This document shows, piece after piece, positions 44,049-54,362 of a DNA stretch of 64,000 nucleotides. Each line of letters opens with the position of its first letter. Within the stretch, counting starts at the first letter, position 1. The DNA comes from Caenorhabditis elegans. Lineage: Eukaryota; Nematoda; Chromadorea; Rhabditida; Rhabditidae. The notes under the pieces were generated by a model. That model was not told the DNA's origin and searched no databases. It saw nothing but the letters and a program-made list of their open reading frames with translations. A program made the position numbers and the translations under genes. The DNA lies in assembly GCF_000002985.6 (NCBI RefSeq), contig NC_003279.8, positions 14,198,001 through 14,262,000 of the forward strand. Direction: 5' to 3'.

Positions 44049-46432
44049 TTACAAATATCTCTGTCCATTATTTGCATCATTTCTTCTCTCATCTCCATAT
44101 GGATACTGATCTCCCATGGCTACGGAGCCATGCTTATTATCCTTGGGGAAGTCGTTGACCACTTGCCAATTGACTCGATTCTCATTATCGATTGATTCGT
44201 AGTGGCAGAGATGTCTGAAAATGTGTTGAATTGCAAAAAATAAAAATAAAATACGTTTTTAAATTTTTTGAAAAAAAACATTTTTTTTTTGAAAAATTTC
44301 CAAAAAAAAATTTTCAAAAATTTTTCAAACTCAATTTTGTACTATAATTTTCAATTTTAACAGTATTCTGAGTTAAAACTCACTTATACAGACGATAAAC
44401 AATGTAAAGGAAGAAAATCTCAAGAAGTGCCACCAGGAGGTAGATAACGATAATCATGATGCCGAGCAGGAAGGTTGCTGTAATAAAAACATGATATAAC
44501 TTGTTAACTGACTACTTTTTTGAGAATTTCTGATATGCATGTTGAAGCTGACAATTTTTGCTTCTCTTTGCTAATTGACAACTTTTCACTGGCATTTTTA
44601 GTTTTAGAGATATACCCTCTTGTCCAATTTTCCTAAACTTTCAGAAAACTAAGCTCGAAGAGCTGTTCCTGGCTTTGGAACTTAAACTTTTGAAATCACC
44701 ATGTTTAAATTAGTCTAATTACACAAAAACAAAAAATTATGCCACTGTGCGGACTCGAACCCCGGACGTCTGATTGGTGGTCGGCCAAAATTCCACTGAG
44801 CCACTTGAACCCTTTTTTTTTGAAAATTAAAAAAAAACATTTGGGATCCTATTTTTTGTGTAATTTTTCTATTTAAATAGTGTTTCTTGCTGAAAAGTAC
44901 AATTTTATGTAAAAACTCTTATTTTCTAAATCTTTTTCAGCACTTCTGTGCTCCGTGAGCTTTTTTTTCAGTTTTTTGGTAAAAAATTTAGACTCATCTA
45001 GTCAAAGTTGATATACTCACACAAAAATAAAAATTTACGCCACAGTGCGGACTCGAACCCCGGACGTGTGATTGGTGTTCGTCCAAAATCTCACTGCGCC
45101 ATTCGGACATTTTTTTTTTGCGAAATTCAGCTTATAGGTTTTTAATTCACTGAATTTGATTTTCTGAGTCTTTTTTTGAATAATTTCTTCAATTTTTTCT
45201 TGAGAATTTGAAAAAACCAAGTTTTTTCGGGCTAAAACAAAAAAAACTCACAGTCATCACTCATATAATAGTTGCTCACTCCAAGAAGATTTCGAATTCC
45301 ACGATAAGCGCCAAAAAGCATCAGAATCGCTACAATAACTGCGACCAAAATCAGGAAAATCACCAAAAAGATCTGCGCCGACAAATGTGGAATTAGCCAG
45401 CGAGCATTTTCCGATTTGATTGCGTAGACGAAAAGAGCAATTGCGATTAAAATAATAAACACTGAAATAATGCCAAGAAGGAACCAAATAAAGTAGTTTG
45501 AGCCAAATAAGTGGAAATTCCGGAACAATCCATATACAGCCAAGGCGCAGAGGAATAGCTCCACTACTGCGACAACAAGCCCGGCGGTCTGTAGGAAAAT
45601 CGACTTTTGGGAGGGTAGGAGCTGAGATATAAAAAAGTTGTCACGTTTGAAATTGTAGCTCACATTGTTAGCTATATTTTATTAGTTGGAAATTTTTTGA
45701 TAGCTCTTTCAGTTTTCGAGATATAAAGGTTTAAAAATTGCTTATTTAAAAATTTGATTTTTTAATTCAAATTTCATATTTGTGGGTTCCGAGAGCTGTT
45801 TAATCTGCAAAATGTGAAAATTTGATCTTAAAAACTACGAATTCCTCAAATAGCAACAAAAAAAAATTTATGCCAGAGCGCGGACTCGAACCCTGGTCGT
45901 GTGATCTGTAGCCCACCAAAATCCCACTGAGCCATTCGGACATTTTTCTTGATTATTTGTTAAAAAAAAAAACTTCTTTGAAGTGGAATTCCATTTTAAA
46001 TATGTATAAATTGGCATATTAGATGTTGTGGAAAAGTTAAAATTACAGCTGTTTGAGAGGGATTTTTTTTTCGAATTTTAGAAAATTTTTGGGCTCCGCG
46101 ATCATTTTCAGCTTAAAGTCTAAGGAATTCTAGCTCAGAATTAACAATTTAGTCAATACACAACAAAACAAAAAATGTATGCCAGAGCGTGGACTCGAAC
46201 TGGTCGTGAGATTGGCGACCCTATGAAATCCCACTGAGCCATTCGGACATTTTTCTTGATTTTCAGTTTTTCTAATTTTTTTTTGAAATACATGTTTTAA
46301 AACGCTCTAAATTTGATTTTCAAGTTTATACATTTAAAAATTCAAGTTGAAAAGTCGAAATTTTGATTTTTAAAGTAACTAAATGACAAATCTCACCTTC
46401 AGATTGGAACAAGGCACATAGGATTTTGCCAT
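44049..46432 (-). CDS. Four-pass membrane protein, 210 aa
   Basis: Family not firmly recognised; the layout resembles LAPTM/tetraspan-type small endosomal proteins, which is only a suggestion. Four exons join in frame: 46397-46432, 45252-45588, 44384-44477, 44049-44214. The first encodes MAKSYVPCSNLK. Four hydrophobic helices lie at about residues 14-35 (GLVVAVVELFLCALAVYGLF), 44-68, 83-108 (IFLVIFLILVAVIVAILMLF) and 124-150 (FLLGIMIIVIYLLVALLEIF). No signal peptide precedes the first, so both ends are probably cytosolic. The tail of about 55 residues is hydrophilic and has HYESID and QYPYGDERR; YESI fits a YxxF-type (tyrosine plus bulky hydrophobic) sorting motif. Introns carry four tRNA-derived repeats. 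Confidence 0.85.
44741..45108 (-). repeat. tRNA-derived repeats, copies 22-23
   Basis: Copies at 44741-44810 and 45039-45108, in intron 2 of the four-pass membrane protein gene and in its transcript sense. Each is preceded on the plus strand by ACACAAAAAC/TAAAA, the complement of the family's conserved TTTTGTTTTGGTGT 3' flank. Confidence 0.82.
45872..46248 (-). repeat. tRNA-derived repeats, copies 24-25
   Basis: Copies at 45872-45941 (GCCAGAGCGCGGACTCGAAC) and 46181-46248 (GCCAGAGCGTGGACTCGAAC, with a few bases lost before GGTCGTGAG), in intron 1 of the four-pass gene. The two share the GCCAGAG variant, so one may derive from the other. Confidence 0.8.
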
Positions 46433-47495
46433 GATTTCCTGGTAGAATATACCTAAAAATTGGAGTTTTACAGTGAAAAAAGAAGTATATTACAAATTGT
46501 GACGTCATTCGCGTGGGGTGAGAGGGTAGGGGGGAAAGATGATAGGAAAATGTGTGAAAAGGGGATATAAAACAGGGGAAAAGGAAAAATAATAGAAAAG
46601 AAAAATAGTAAAAGCTGATATAATTGAATTAACAATTAAATTAATTTCGGGAGAATTTTTTAGGTTGAAAAAATTGAAAAAAAAACTGCTGAACTCAACT
46701 GGCTTATTCAAACCTTCATAACTTAGCAGAGCACAAAGATATCTAAAAATTGTCAACTAACAAATTGTAGCAAATTTTATGAAGATCAATTTTTATGAAG
46801 ATCATTTTGTTAGTTGACAACTTTTTAATAACTCGATTTGCCGCGGAGTTACAAGAGTTTTAAGCTGGGGGGTTGTGCACCGATACCCCCCCCCCCCCCC
46901 CCCCGGCGGGAGGGGTCATGTCAGGGGCCCTAATGGGGAAGGTGTTCTATAGACACCCCGTGTCAATACCTATATTATGTTTGATTTCTCGCATTACCTG
47001 AGCAAACTTTTCAATTTTCGGAGTAGTCTAACCTACAGAGGCTCTACATACATCCTAAACTTCCAAAATTTTCACCCTAAAATTCTGAAATTTAACTTAA
47101 AAATTTAAACTTCTATTTCAAAAATCAAAAACCCCAAAAATCGTAGGTGGGTAGCGGTGTGGGAACAAAGAGAAAGAAGAAGAAGAAGCCGGAGAAAAGT
47201 GTAACCGATCATTTCGAGAGCTGCGAGAGAGTGAGAGAGACGCAGAGAAAGAGAGCGGGTGTTAGGATGTGTAAACGGGGCTCCCGGGAAGATCACGACA
47301 TGTGCTCTCTCCATCATCGCTGAGGGAGATGAAGAGAATACCAAAATATCTCTTCTTTTTATCTTTTCCAGAGCAGATAAATCAGAAGGCACATGGAAAA
47401 AGTCAGCTGAAAACATGAAGCATTTGATCTAAAATTTTTTTAAAAATTGGGATTTTCGAGAAAATTTGAAGGTTTTCTAGATTTTGAAAATTTTT
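46433..47495. other. Upstream region of the four-pass gene with poly-C and foldback unit
   Basis: It contains one palindromic repeat unit (about 46,715-46,865), a run of 19 C at 46886-46904, and a purine-rich block (about 47,160-47,260, AGAAGAAGAAGAAG and GAGAGAGTGAGAGAGACGC). The last is likely promoter or 5' leader for the minus-strand gene. No gene was accepted here. Confidence 0.5.
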
Positions 47496-47883
47496 GTCCA
47501 AGTGGCGCAGTGGGATTTTTAAGGGCTTCCAATCTGACGTCCGTGGTTCGAGTCCGCAGTGTGGCATACATTTTTGTTTTGGTGTTCTTATACTATTTTG
47601 GGTGTTTGAAATTCAAATTGTCAAGTTTTAAAGTCGGAAATTGCTTGTGGGGCTCAAAAAATAAATCAATAAAACAACGGCGGATACTGCGAATTCTGCA
47701 TTAAAATGCAAATTTCAAATTGTGAAAATATGAGAAATCAGTTAAAATATTTGAAAATCTTGTTTTCCAGCATTTTAATTCAATTTCCCCCATTTTTAAA
47801 ACATTTATTTTTGTCCACGTGGCGCAGTTGGATTTTGGAGGGCTTCCAATCTGACGTCCGGGGTTCGAGTCCGCGCTGTGGCA
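47496..47883 (+). repeat. tRNA-derived repeats, copies 26-27 (last)
   Basis: Copies at 47496-47566 and 47813-47883, with GTCCAAGTGGCGCAGTGGGA and GTCCACGTGGCGCAG starts. They share GGCTTCCAATCTGACGTCCG and are each followed by a TTTTTGTTTTGGTGTT- or TTTTTGTCTCGGTGTT-type flank. None is seen beyond this point. Confidence 0.82.
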
Positions 47884-48227
47884 TAAATTTTTGTCTCGGT
47901 GTTATTAGACTAATTAAAACCTGCCGAGTTCAAAATGTTTAGTTTCCACAGCAGAAAAATGATTTCTCCACGTGCCTGACACCCAAAAGCCTCAGAGGTC
48001 TATAACATTCCAGAGATCCGGGAGGTTTCTTGGGTCTTCTAAGTCCCAGGGGCTCTTGAGTTACAATTTGTTTGACCGAATCTCCAAAAATATGGAATTT
48101 TTGGGATTTTTGGCGGAGTCGGCAATAAAATTTGTTGTTCCTCCGGGCTGTTACTATGGAAATTTGGTCCAAAAAAAAAATTGTCTGCTCCTTCCAAAAA
48201 AAAAATCATTTTCTCATATTTGAAACT

Positions 48228-49423
48228 ATGAACACTCAGCTTTACCTTTTCGTTCTTGGCATTCTGACAAAACTCGCATTTTCAGTAAGCATATCCTAAA
48301 CAGATTCACTTTAAGATATTAATTTAGAACCAGACCCCACAGAAAATGATATTGATCCACGGCGCGCCAATGATCTACTTCAACTTCACCGAGAAAACTG
48401 CCACCTGGGAAACTTGCATCACTACCTGCTACAGTAGCCCGGGCTGTATCGTAGCAGGATTTGAGGATGGAATCTGTAAACTGTTTGAGATTGGTAGTAT
48501 CTCAACAATCAAGAGATTGGATGCGAATTCCGGGAAGCAGGTGGCAGTGAAGGTAAGAAAAACGCTTGATGGGGTTTCGTTTTAGGATCTGTCGGATCTA
48601 TGTGGATTCAGATCATCTCCAACTTGACCAGCTGCGCCTCTACCGCAGCTGGAAACTCCTTGCAAAGTCTGATAGAACCTGATCAACCCTACAACATCAC
48701 CATATCTCTGGACACCTGGACTATCCGGCAGCCTCCCAAGTGCCCGGAGAACTTCCAAATCTTTGAGAGACCGTTAGGGTCATGGTGCATCGGGGTAGGC
48801 TTAACAGAAATAATGTTGCCTATTGTTAATGTTCAGGTAATCACTCAACAAAAAGCCACTCAGCCAGAAGGCACCAGGTACTGCCGGGAGGTGTACAATG
48901 GAGTTCTTAGTGGATTCGATAATAACACGGAGAAGGAATTTGTTGTCAGTAAGTATCACTTTCTAAGGTTAACAATGAATTATCGGGTTCCAGAGAGCAC
49001 AAAGGGTACGGTAGCCAGTGGAAATGGGTACCAAGGCGATGCATATTGGGTGAATGGGGAGCGGAAGAGCAGTTGTATGTGGAAAAATCAAACTGGGCCG
49101 GACTGTGAGGGAGTTAAGGTAATATGTCATTGATCTTCTAGAAGCAAAATTTTCATTCCAGGCCTTCACAATAACCGACCCACTAATCTCCACGATCTCC
49201 TACAATTGGGGTGATTATGAGCCAAGTGGGATGATTGATAACCAGGGTACGAGCAATTGTATAGTGTTTCGAGTTGGTAGAACAGTTGGAAGAGGGACTG
49301 ATGATGCACCGTAAGGTTCTAGTTCTGTTTAAAATTCTCTAATGATGGTTTAGGTGTGATTGGACGGAATACGCAGGGGTCGATAGGTACATGGGATTTG
49401 TGTGCGGGACGAGGCCGGTTTGA
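48228..49423 (+). CDS. Secreted PAN_3 (CW) / C-type-lectin-like protein B, 306 aa
   Basis: Seven exons: 48228-48284, 48328-48552, 48612-48794, 48837-48948, 48994-49118, 49162-49310, 49354-49423. The 19-residue first exon is a signal peptide (MNTQLYLFVLGILTKLAFS). Exons 2-3 form a PAN_3 domain (KMILIHGAPM ... ETCITTCYSSPGCIVAGFED ... ICKLFEIG). Exons 3-7 form a C-type-lectin-like fold: CPENFQIFERPLGSWCIG, YCREVYNGVLSGFDN, YWVNGERKSSCM, NWGDYEPSGMIDNQG with NCIVFRVG, and CDWTEYAG ... GFVCGTRPV. The EPS-G triplet sits where classic lectins have EPN/QPD, but a full calcium site is not evident. Several N-glycosylation sequons occur. Worm proteins of this kind are often induced by pathogens; that is family knowledge only. 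Confidence 0.9.
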
Positions 49424-49567
49424 AGAATCATTGCTAACCATGTTCCATGTTAACATGAATATATTTTGTTGAAATGAATATATTTCGATATAATTCATAT
49501 TTTTATAGCGATGTTCATTTTCAGTCCTCACAATAGTGCTAATACTATTATTTATTAGTGAGAATAG

Positions 49568-50002
49568 CACGTGGTGTCAGACTGTCTCATTGCGGTTTGA
49601 TCTATAAAAAATGCGGGATTTTTTCCTCCAGAAAAATGTGACGTCAGCACGCTCTTAACCGTGCGAAACCAGTTAAGATATCTCAAAGGATTAAAAAGGA
49701 TTAAAGGACGATCCGTTCTTCAAGTGCTATGCACTGCGGATCTGGGATTCAGGTACACTGCCTGGTGGTGATCCCTCTGGCATGTAATTTAAGCCACGTC
49801 CTAGTCGGGGACTGTGGCCGATAATCCAGTCGTGGATTGCTCCACTTCCCAATAGAGGCTGGGTGAACCTAGGGGGGTGAGGCCGGACTTGAACTCGTGA
49901 CCTCCAGACTGCTAGCGGCCACCACGACCGACTGAGCTATCTGCCCCACTCTCCCGCATTTTTTGAAGATCAAAGGGAAGTGGGACTTTCTGACTCCACG
50001 TG
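49568..50002. mobile_element. CACGTGG-family foldback element carrying a nested SINE-like insert
   Basis: It starts CACGTGGTGTCAGACTGTCT and ends TTTCTGACTCCACGTG. The left arm has GGTTTGATCTATAAAAAATG and AATGTGACGTCAGCACGCTC; the right arm resumes at CTCTCCCGCATTTTTTGAAG. Compared with the copy at 61.6 kb, the AGTTGAGAAGCCTGCGTCTC segment is broken by about 270 inserted bases. Confidence 0.8.
49678..49950 (-). mobile_element. tRNA-headed SINE-like element
   Basis: Read on the minus strand it begins GGGGCAGATAGCTCAGTCGG (A box) and continues to CACGAGTTCAAGTCCGGCCT (B box), a tRNA-like head of about 80 bases. Then comes a ~190-base body unrelated to tRNA (CAGCCTCTATTGGGAAG; TGGATTATCGGCCACAGTCC), ending in a TTTAATCC-repeat tail. 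That is the architecture of a SINE, and it is a different tRNA lineage from the 27 copies further left. It is inserted in a foldback transposon whose intact relatives are in the window. Confidence 0.75.
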
Positions 50003-50158
50003 GGATAGAGTAGTGAATATCGCGAATATGGTCAGACATTGTAAACACAATTACTCTAATTTACAATCATTTACAACCCTTCACAATGCGCGTCACAAAA
50101 TACCGACAAAAAGGCCGAACTAGAGAAGACCACTTAATGGCCGCTCTGTGTCTTGGCA

Positions 50159-52480
50159 TTTTATTTATTTATTCATCATGGAAACAAAAAGAATATGATA
50201 AGAAAACATAACCGGTTATGATATTTACACGTGTAGATGAATAAATTAAAATAAACTCGGCCCGACAGAGCGCGAGTTTAAGTGAGAGGGAAAGAGATCA
50301 GAATTTAGATATTTGACAATCAAGAAGCAAAAGGAATTGTGATGGGGAGAGGAAAAAGCTAGAGTTGCGTACAATGCTATTCCATATTGGCACTACTTGG
50401 GAGAAAAAGCTACGACATTTGGGATTTTTAATTTTAATGAGCATCGGACGACGAGACGAGTTAGCAAGCGTAACAAAGTCACTGCTTTTTGGGAAGTGCG
50501 CTGCGCCGGTAAGAATTTTGTATAGAAGCAATAGTTGGGCTCTTAGGCGGAGAGAGCGGGCTGATGAAATTCCTAGAATTTTTAGTCGGTTTTCGTAGGA
50601 TTTGGAGAAAGCATTGTGTGTTTGTGGAGCATTTTTTATTTTGTATTTAAAATTGCAGCGCTGTAGGACCCGTTTAGAAAAGTATTTGAGAAGAGATTCT
50701 AGTGTGCTTGATAAATTAGATGTTGGTGGAGGGGAGTATATGACTGATCCGTATTCAAGGATAGGGGAAACGTAGGTCTTGTACATATTTATATAGAATT
50801 TAGGGGAAGAAGAGGAGAAACATTTGAGGATTTGTTTAGCGCGTAAGAGGGCAAGAGAAGTGGCTCTGTTTATATGAGGTTTAAACGTTAACTTGGAGTC
50901 AGTGTAGAGACCAAGGTCGCGCACTGAGTTGGTGGGGGAAACTGTGATGTTGTCAACGGTGTAAACATTTTTAGAATTCTTTTTGCCTAACTGAAGAAGG
51001 GCGGTTTTGGCAGGGGCAAGCGGGAGTTGGTTATCTTTTGACCAATTAGCAATTAAATCTATGGCTGCTTGTAATTCAGAAGGGCTGTGACCAAATAATT
51101 TAATATCGTCCGCAAAACATGAGAAATGGACGGTAGGAGGGATTGAGTGTAGTAGATCATTGATGAACAGGATAAAAAGAAGTGGACCCGATACAGTTCC
51201 CTGGGGAACGCCAGAGGGTACAGAGTATTTTTGGGTTGAGGTTATACTGTTCACTTTAAGGGAAAATGATCTGTTTGTGAGAAAGGATTCAAACCATCTA
51301 GTGTAGTTACTGTGGATACCTATATGTTCTAGTTTTTCGATCAATTTAATGTGGGATACTTGATCAAACGCCTTGGAGAAATCGAAGAACAGGACGTCTA
51401 GGGAATTGTGCTGTTTTAAGATCTCATGATAAAGTGAGGTTGAGCGAGTGAGAGATGTGGTGCAACTCCGATAGTCTAGAAAACCGTGCTGGTGTGGGGA
51501 GATTAGATGCCTATAATCAATTCTAATTCGGGAGCAGATTACTTTTTCCATAACTCTAGCTATATGATCAGTTAAGCTTATTGGACGGTAATTTGAGGGA
51601 ATGGCTGGGTTACCTTTTTTCGGGATGGGTAGGACTGTAGCGTGTTTCCACGCGTCAGGAAGTATTGCTTCCTCGAAGGATTGGGTGAAAATTAAGGATA
51701 ATGGAAGTGCAAGGGGAGTGGCGCAATGTTTCAAAATATAAAAGTTAACATAGTTAAGGGAGAAACCTATTTTTGGAGTAAGTTTTCTAAGAATTTGCTT
51801 AACTATGTAGGGTTCGAAAAGATACTTGCACGCATTTGGGTTATTAGCTGAGCTTGGTGAAACCACGGATTGTTGGGGGGATGTGGAAACTTGAGGAGAC
51901 GAGAAGTTATCCATAAAGGTTTGGGAGAATATGGAGCATTTTTCGGAGTCGTCAAGAATTGTTGAATTATTGTGTATAAGTGGGGGGATACCTTTTAGAC
52001 ATTTCATTCTTTTTCGAATCAGTTTACGAATGGAAGACAGATTTTTGCTAGTGGTTGTTTTAGTCTCATTGGGTTTCAGGAAGTATCGGTAACTACGCAT
52101 AAGCTTTTTCAGTTTTTTGGAGAGAGTAGGGCTAGGACTTTTACTGAGCCTTTTTTGCGTTCTGTGGATTTTTTTGAGGATATTGGGGGTTTTATTGGGT
52201 GGAGTGGTTTGGACAGTAACTGGGCAATGCTTTTTGATAAGGGTGTTTAAGATATTCAGAAAATAAGAATATTTCTGAGAAAGAGTTGGTAGTGTGGAAA
52301 AAACCAGATTCCAATCAATAATTGCTAAGTCGAAATTAAGCGCTGCTAAATTACATTTATAATAATTAAGTTTTGACTGAGGGGTGATAGTATTAGCTCC
52401 GGAGTTCACCCCCTTGGTCCAAGAGTTGCTCTCATTACAATCACCTCCTATGCAGGGGGTCTTACACAGGGAAAACTACA
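50159..52480 (-). mobile_element. 5'-truncated LINE (non-LTR retrotransposon)
   Basis: A minus-strand element ending at its 3' side in a short ATGAATAAATAAATAAAA tail (plus-strand 50,159-50,178). It contains a long reverse transcriptase frame. In frame upstream of the listed start, LCKTPCIGGDCNESNSW resembles the endonuclease GGDFN motif with F changed to C, directly after a TAG; so the element appears cut within its endonuclease domain. It resembles the CR1/LINE2-like families of nematodes (Sam/Frodo type), by protein motifs only. No target-site duplication was identified. Confidence 0.85.
50298..52409 (-). CDS. LINE reverse transcriptase ORF, 703 codons, open
   Basis: An uninterrupted frame without introns. 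Reverse transcriptase blocks in order: SNYRPISL (about residues 273-280), HQHGFLDYRSCTTSL (307-320), FFDFSKAFDQV (about 341-351, catalytic Asp), SGVPQGTVSGPLLFILFIND (399-418) and the active site CFADDIKLF (432-435 is FADD). The C-terminal 200 residues hold the family's thumb and a Cys/Arg-rich tail (FSKRVLQRCN). The frame has no stop across more than 2 kb, so the copy is young or recently mobile. The first residue is a GTG in mid-frame, not a true start: the N-terminal part of the polyprotein is missing. It is autonomous only if trans-complemented. Confidence 0.88.
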   Translation of the reverse strand: MNSGANTITPQSKLNYYKCNLAALNFDLAIIDWNLVFSTLPTLSQKYSYFLNILNTLIKKHCPVTVQTTPPNKTPNILKKIHRTQKRLSKSPSPTLSKKLKKLMRSYRYFLKPNETKTTTSKNLSSIRKLIRKRMKCLKGIPPLIHNNSTILDDSEKCSIFSQTFMDNFSSPQVSTSPQQSVVSPSSANNPNACKYLFEPYIVKQILRKLTPKIGFSLNYVNFYILKHCATPLALPLSLIFTQSFEEAILPDAWKHATVLPIPKKGNPAIPSNYRPISLTDHIARVMEKVICSRIRIDYRHLISPHQHGFLDYRSCTTSLTRSTSLYHEILKQHNSLDVLFFDFSKAFDQVSHIKLIEKLEHIGIHSNYTRWFESFLTNRSFSLKVNSITSTQKYSVPSGVPQGTVSGPLLFILFINDLLHSIPPTVHFSCFADDIKLFGHSPSELQAAIDLIANWSKDNQLPLAPAKTALLQLGKKNSKNVYTVDNITVSPTNSVRDLGLYTDSKLTFKPHINRATSLALLRAKQILKCFSSSSPKFYINMYKTYVSPILEYGSVIYSPPPTSNLSSTLESLLKYFSKRVLQRCNFKYKIKNAPQTHNAFSKSYENRLKILGISSARSLRLRAQLLLLYKILTGAAHFPKSSDFVTLANSSRRPMLIKIKNPKCRSFFSQVVPIWNSIVRNSSFFLSPSQFLLLLDCQISKF

Positions 52481-52930
52481 AGCAAGCGTGGAGAAGATAG
52501 GTTACGATAGACCGCCAAACAGACCGCGTAGATCAAACTATAGATAGCACATGCACAGGACCACAAGCAAAATAGGCATCAGAATTGTGATGTAGTGGGA
52601 TACTTTGATATATACATTTGAGTTCATAGACTTGTGCAGACTTCTGTGGATATTACTGAGACAACACTTACATCTACAATATGTCTACAATAAAAAACCG
52701 GACACCTTTCGCGTCGAAACCAGGCGTCGGCTAAGTCTGCAAACAAAATACTGCCCCGGCTCTGCGGGATTCCAATATTTACGGAGCTTTAATTTTGGCA
52801 CGACAATGGTATCAGTAAAATAATTAAAACTAATCCGAAAGTTTTAGTTTAGCTGATTATTGAATAAAAGCTGAAACTGGTATACTTTGTCGAAACAGCA
52901 TTATGTTGTACAATATCGGTTCAGGCTTCC
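52481..52930. other. Spacer, no feature recognised
   Basis: AT-rich sequence between the LINE and the duplicated promoter block. The short open frame at 52605-52823 has no support. Confidence 0.45.
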
Positions 52931-52934
52931 TAAT

Positions 52935-53148
52935 ACCTCCAACAATTTTTTAGTTTGTAGTCCTGGTCCCAAAAGATCAGAATTCTGTCGAGTACTTATG
53001 AGCAAAGAAAATCGAAAATTCCTCTAAAAGTGTATGTACATAAAAGTTGTAACTATAGAGATGTGTCCTCAAAAAAAGTTTTATGTGTTGGCTACTCCAC
53101 TTCATGTTATACTTCTTTTTGTCTTTTTTCCGAAATTTTGAAGAAATC
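52935..53148 (+). promoter_or_regulatory. Promoter block of PAN_3 gene C, duplicated before gene D
   Basis: The last ~115 bases (AACTATAGAGATGTGTCCTC ... CTTTTTGTCTTTTTTCCGAA) align base for base with the block before gene D, and weaker similarity extends to about 52,940. Shared sequence includes TTTTATGTGTTGGCTACTCC (gene D: TTTTATATGTTGTCTACTAA). Conservation beyond the coding region points to recent tandem duplication and probably to shared regulation. Confidence 0.65.
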
Positions 53149-54362
53149 ATGAAACTTTACATCCTGTTTCTTATTTTTCCGCTGATATTTGCAATTATAG
53201 TAAGAATTCCTTAATCCTTAGCGATTTTAACTAAATCATTCAGAGCCAGCGCACCCAGATTATGGTTTTAATGCACGGCGAGGTGTTAACTCACGGCGGG
53301 GGTTTGTCCGACTTCACCAAAAAGCCTGTGAACTGGTCTACTTGCGTAACAAATTGCCACTCAAAAGTGAACTGTATTGTAGCGGGATTTGAATATGAAA
53401 CCTGTACACATATTGAGTTAGGCAGAGTTTTCACGATTAAGAGGTTGAATGCCTACTCCGAGAAGATGGTGGCAGTTAAGGTGAGAGCTAGAACTTGAGC
53501 CTATACTAATGTTTTTGTCCTAGACCGTGACCAATTTGACCAGTTGTGGCTATGGAAATGGATTGCAAGGGTTTATAGGCTCTAATGAATCCTATAAAGT
53601 AATAATATCTCAGGGTACTTGGACTATTCAGGAGCTCAAGTGTTCTGAGGGTTTCCGAATGTTTCACCGACATAAGGGATCATGGTGCATTAAGGTTAGT
53701 TTAAAATCTACTTGTATATGTAAGTTTTAAATTCAGGTTGTTACACGACCCGGAACATCTCAAGCTGAAGGTGCCAATTTTTGCTATACGCAGCATAATG
53801 GAGTGCTCAGTAGTTTTGATAGCGAAGAGGAGAAGAATTTTGTACTGAGTACGTGATGCATCAAAATTACTACACCGAGATTGATTTTCAGATGAAACAA
53901 TGAGGTTTGTAGAAAAATATCAGATACATGCTGGGTATCAAGGCGATGCATATTGGATGAATGGGGAGCGGAAGAACAGTTGCATGCACCAATACCAAGA
54001 AGGGTCGGATTGCGATGGAATAAAGGTATCTTTCTGAATTATTCATTTCTACGGGATTCACAATTAGTTATCAAAACCTCCCAGGCCTTCAACATAACGG
54101 ATCCCTTGATATCTGAAGTTTTTGAAAACTGGGCCGACAACCAACCGAGTGGCATGCGTGACAACAAGGGAGCTGGTGGTTGCATAGTCTTCCGAGTTGG
54201 AACAAAAGAAGGTAGATCAACCGATGACGTCCCGTGAGTTTCCTACTGAGACTTCTGAATTAATCACTATAATAAAGCTTCAGGTGTGATTGGGGGAATT
54301 TTCCTCTCGGAACCTTTCAATACCTGATAAAAGGATTCATCTGTGGGACACGGCCGGGTTGA
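53149..54362 (+). CDS. Secreted PAN_3 (CW) / C-type-lectin-like protein C, 310 aa
   Basis: Seven exons: 53149-53199, 53244-53480, 53524-53694, 53737-53848, 53892-54025, 54085-54233, 54284-54362. Signal peptide MKLYILFLIFPLIFAII. PAN_3: QIMVLMHGEVLTHGGG ... STCVTNCHSKVNCIVAGFE ... IELGRVFTIKRLN. Lectin-like part: KCSEGFRMFHRHKGSWCIK, FCYTQHNGVLSSFDS, YWMNGERKNSCM, WADNQPSGMRDNKG with GCIVFRVG, CDWGNFPLGTFQY and GFICGTRPG. Compared with gene B the PAN_3 loop after the first strand is longer by four residues, and NQPSG replaces EPSG. The exon phases match genes A, B and D. An AATAAA lies near 54,395. Confidence 0.9.

Noticed and set aside
47105-47416. 103-codon minus-strand frame with a hydrophobic stretch
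   Set aside because: It spans purine-rich promoter-like sequence upstream of the four-pass gene, has no family resemblance, and is better explained as leader/promoter.
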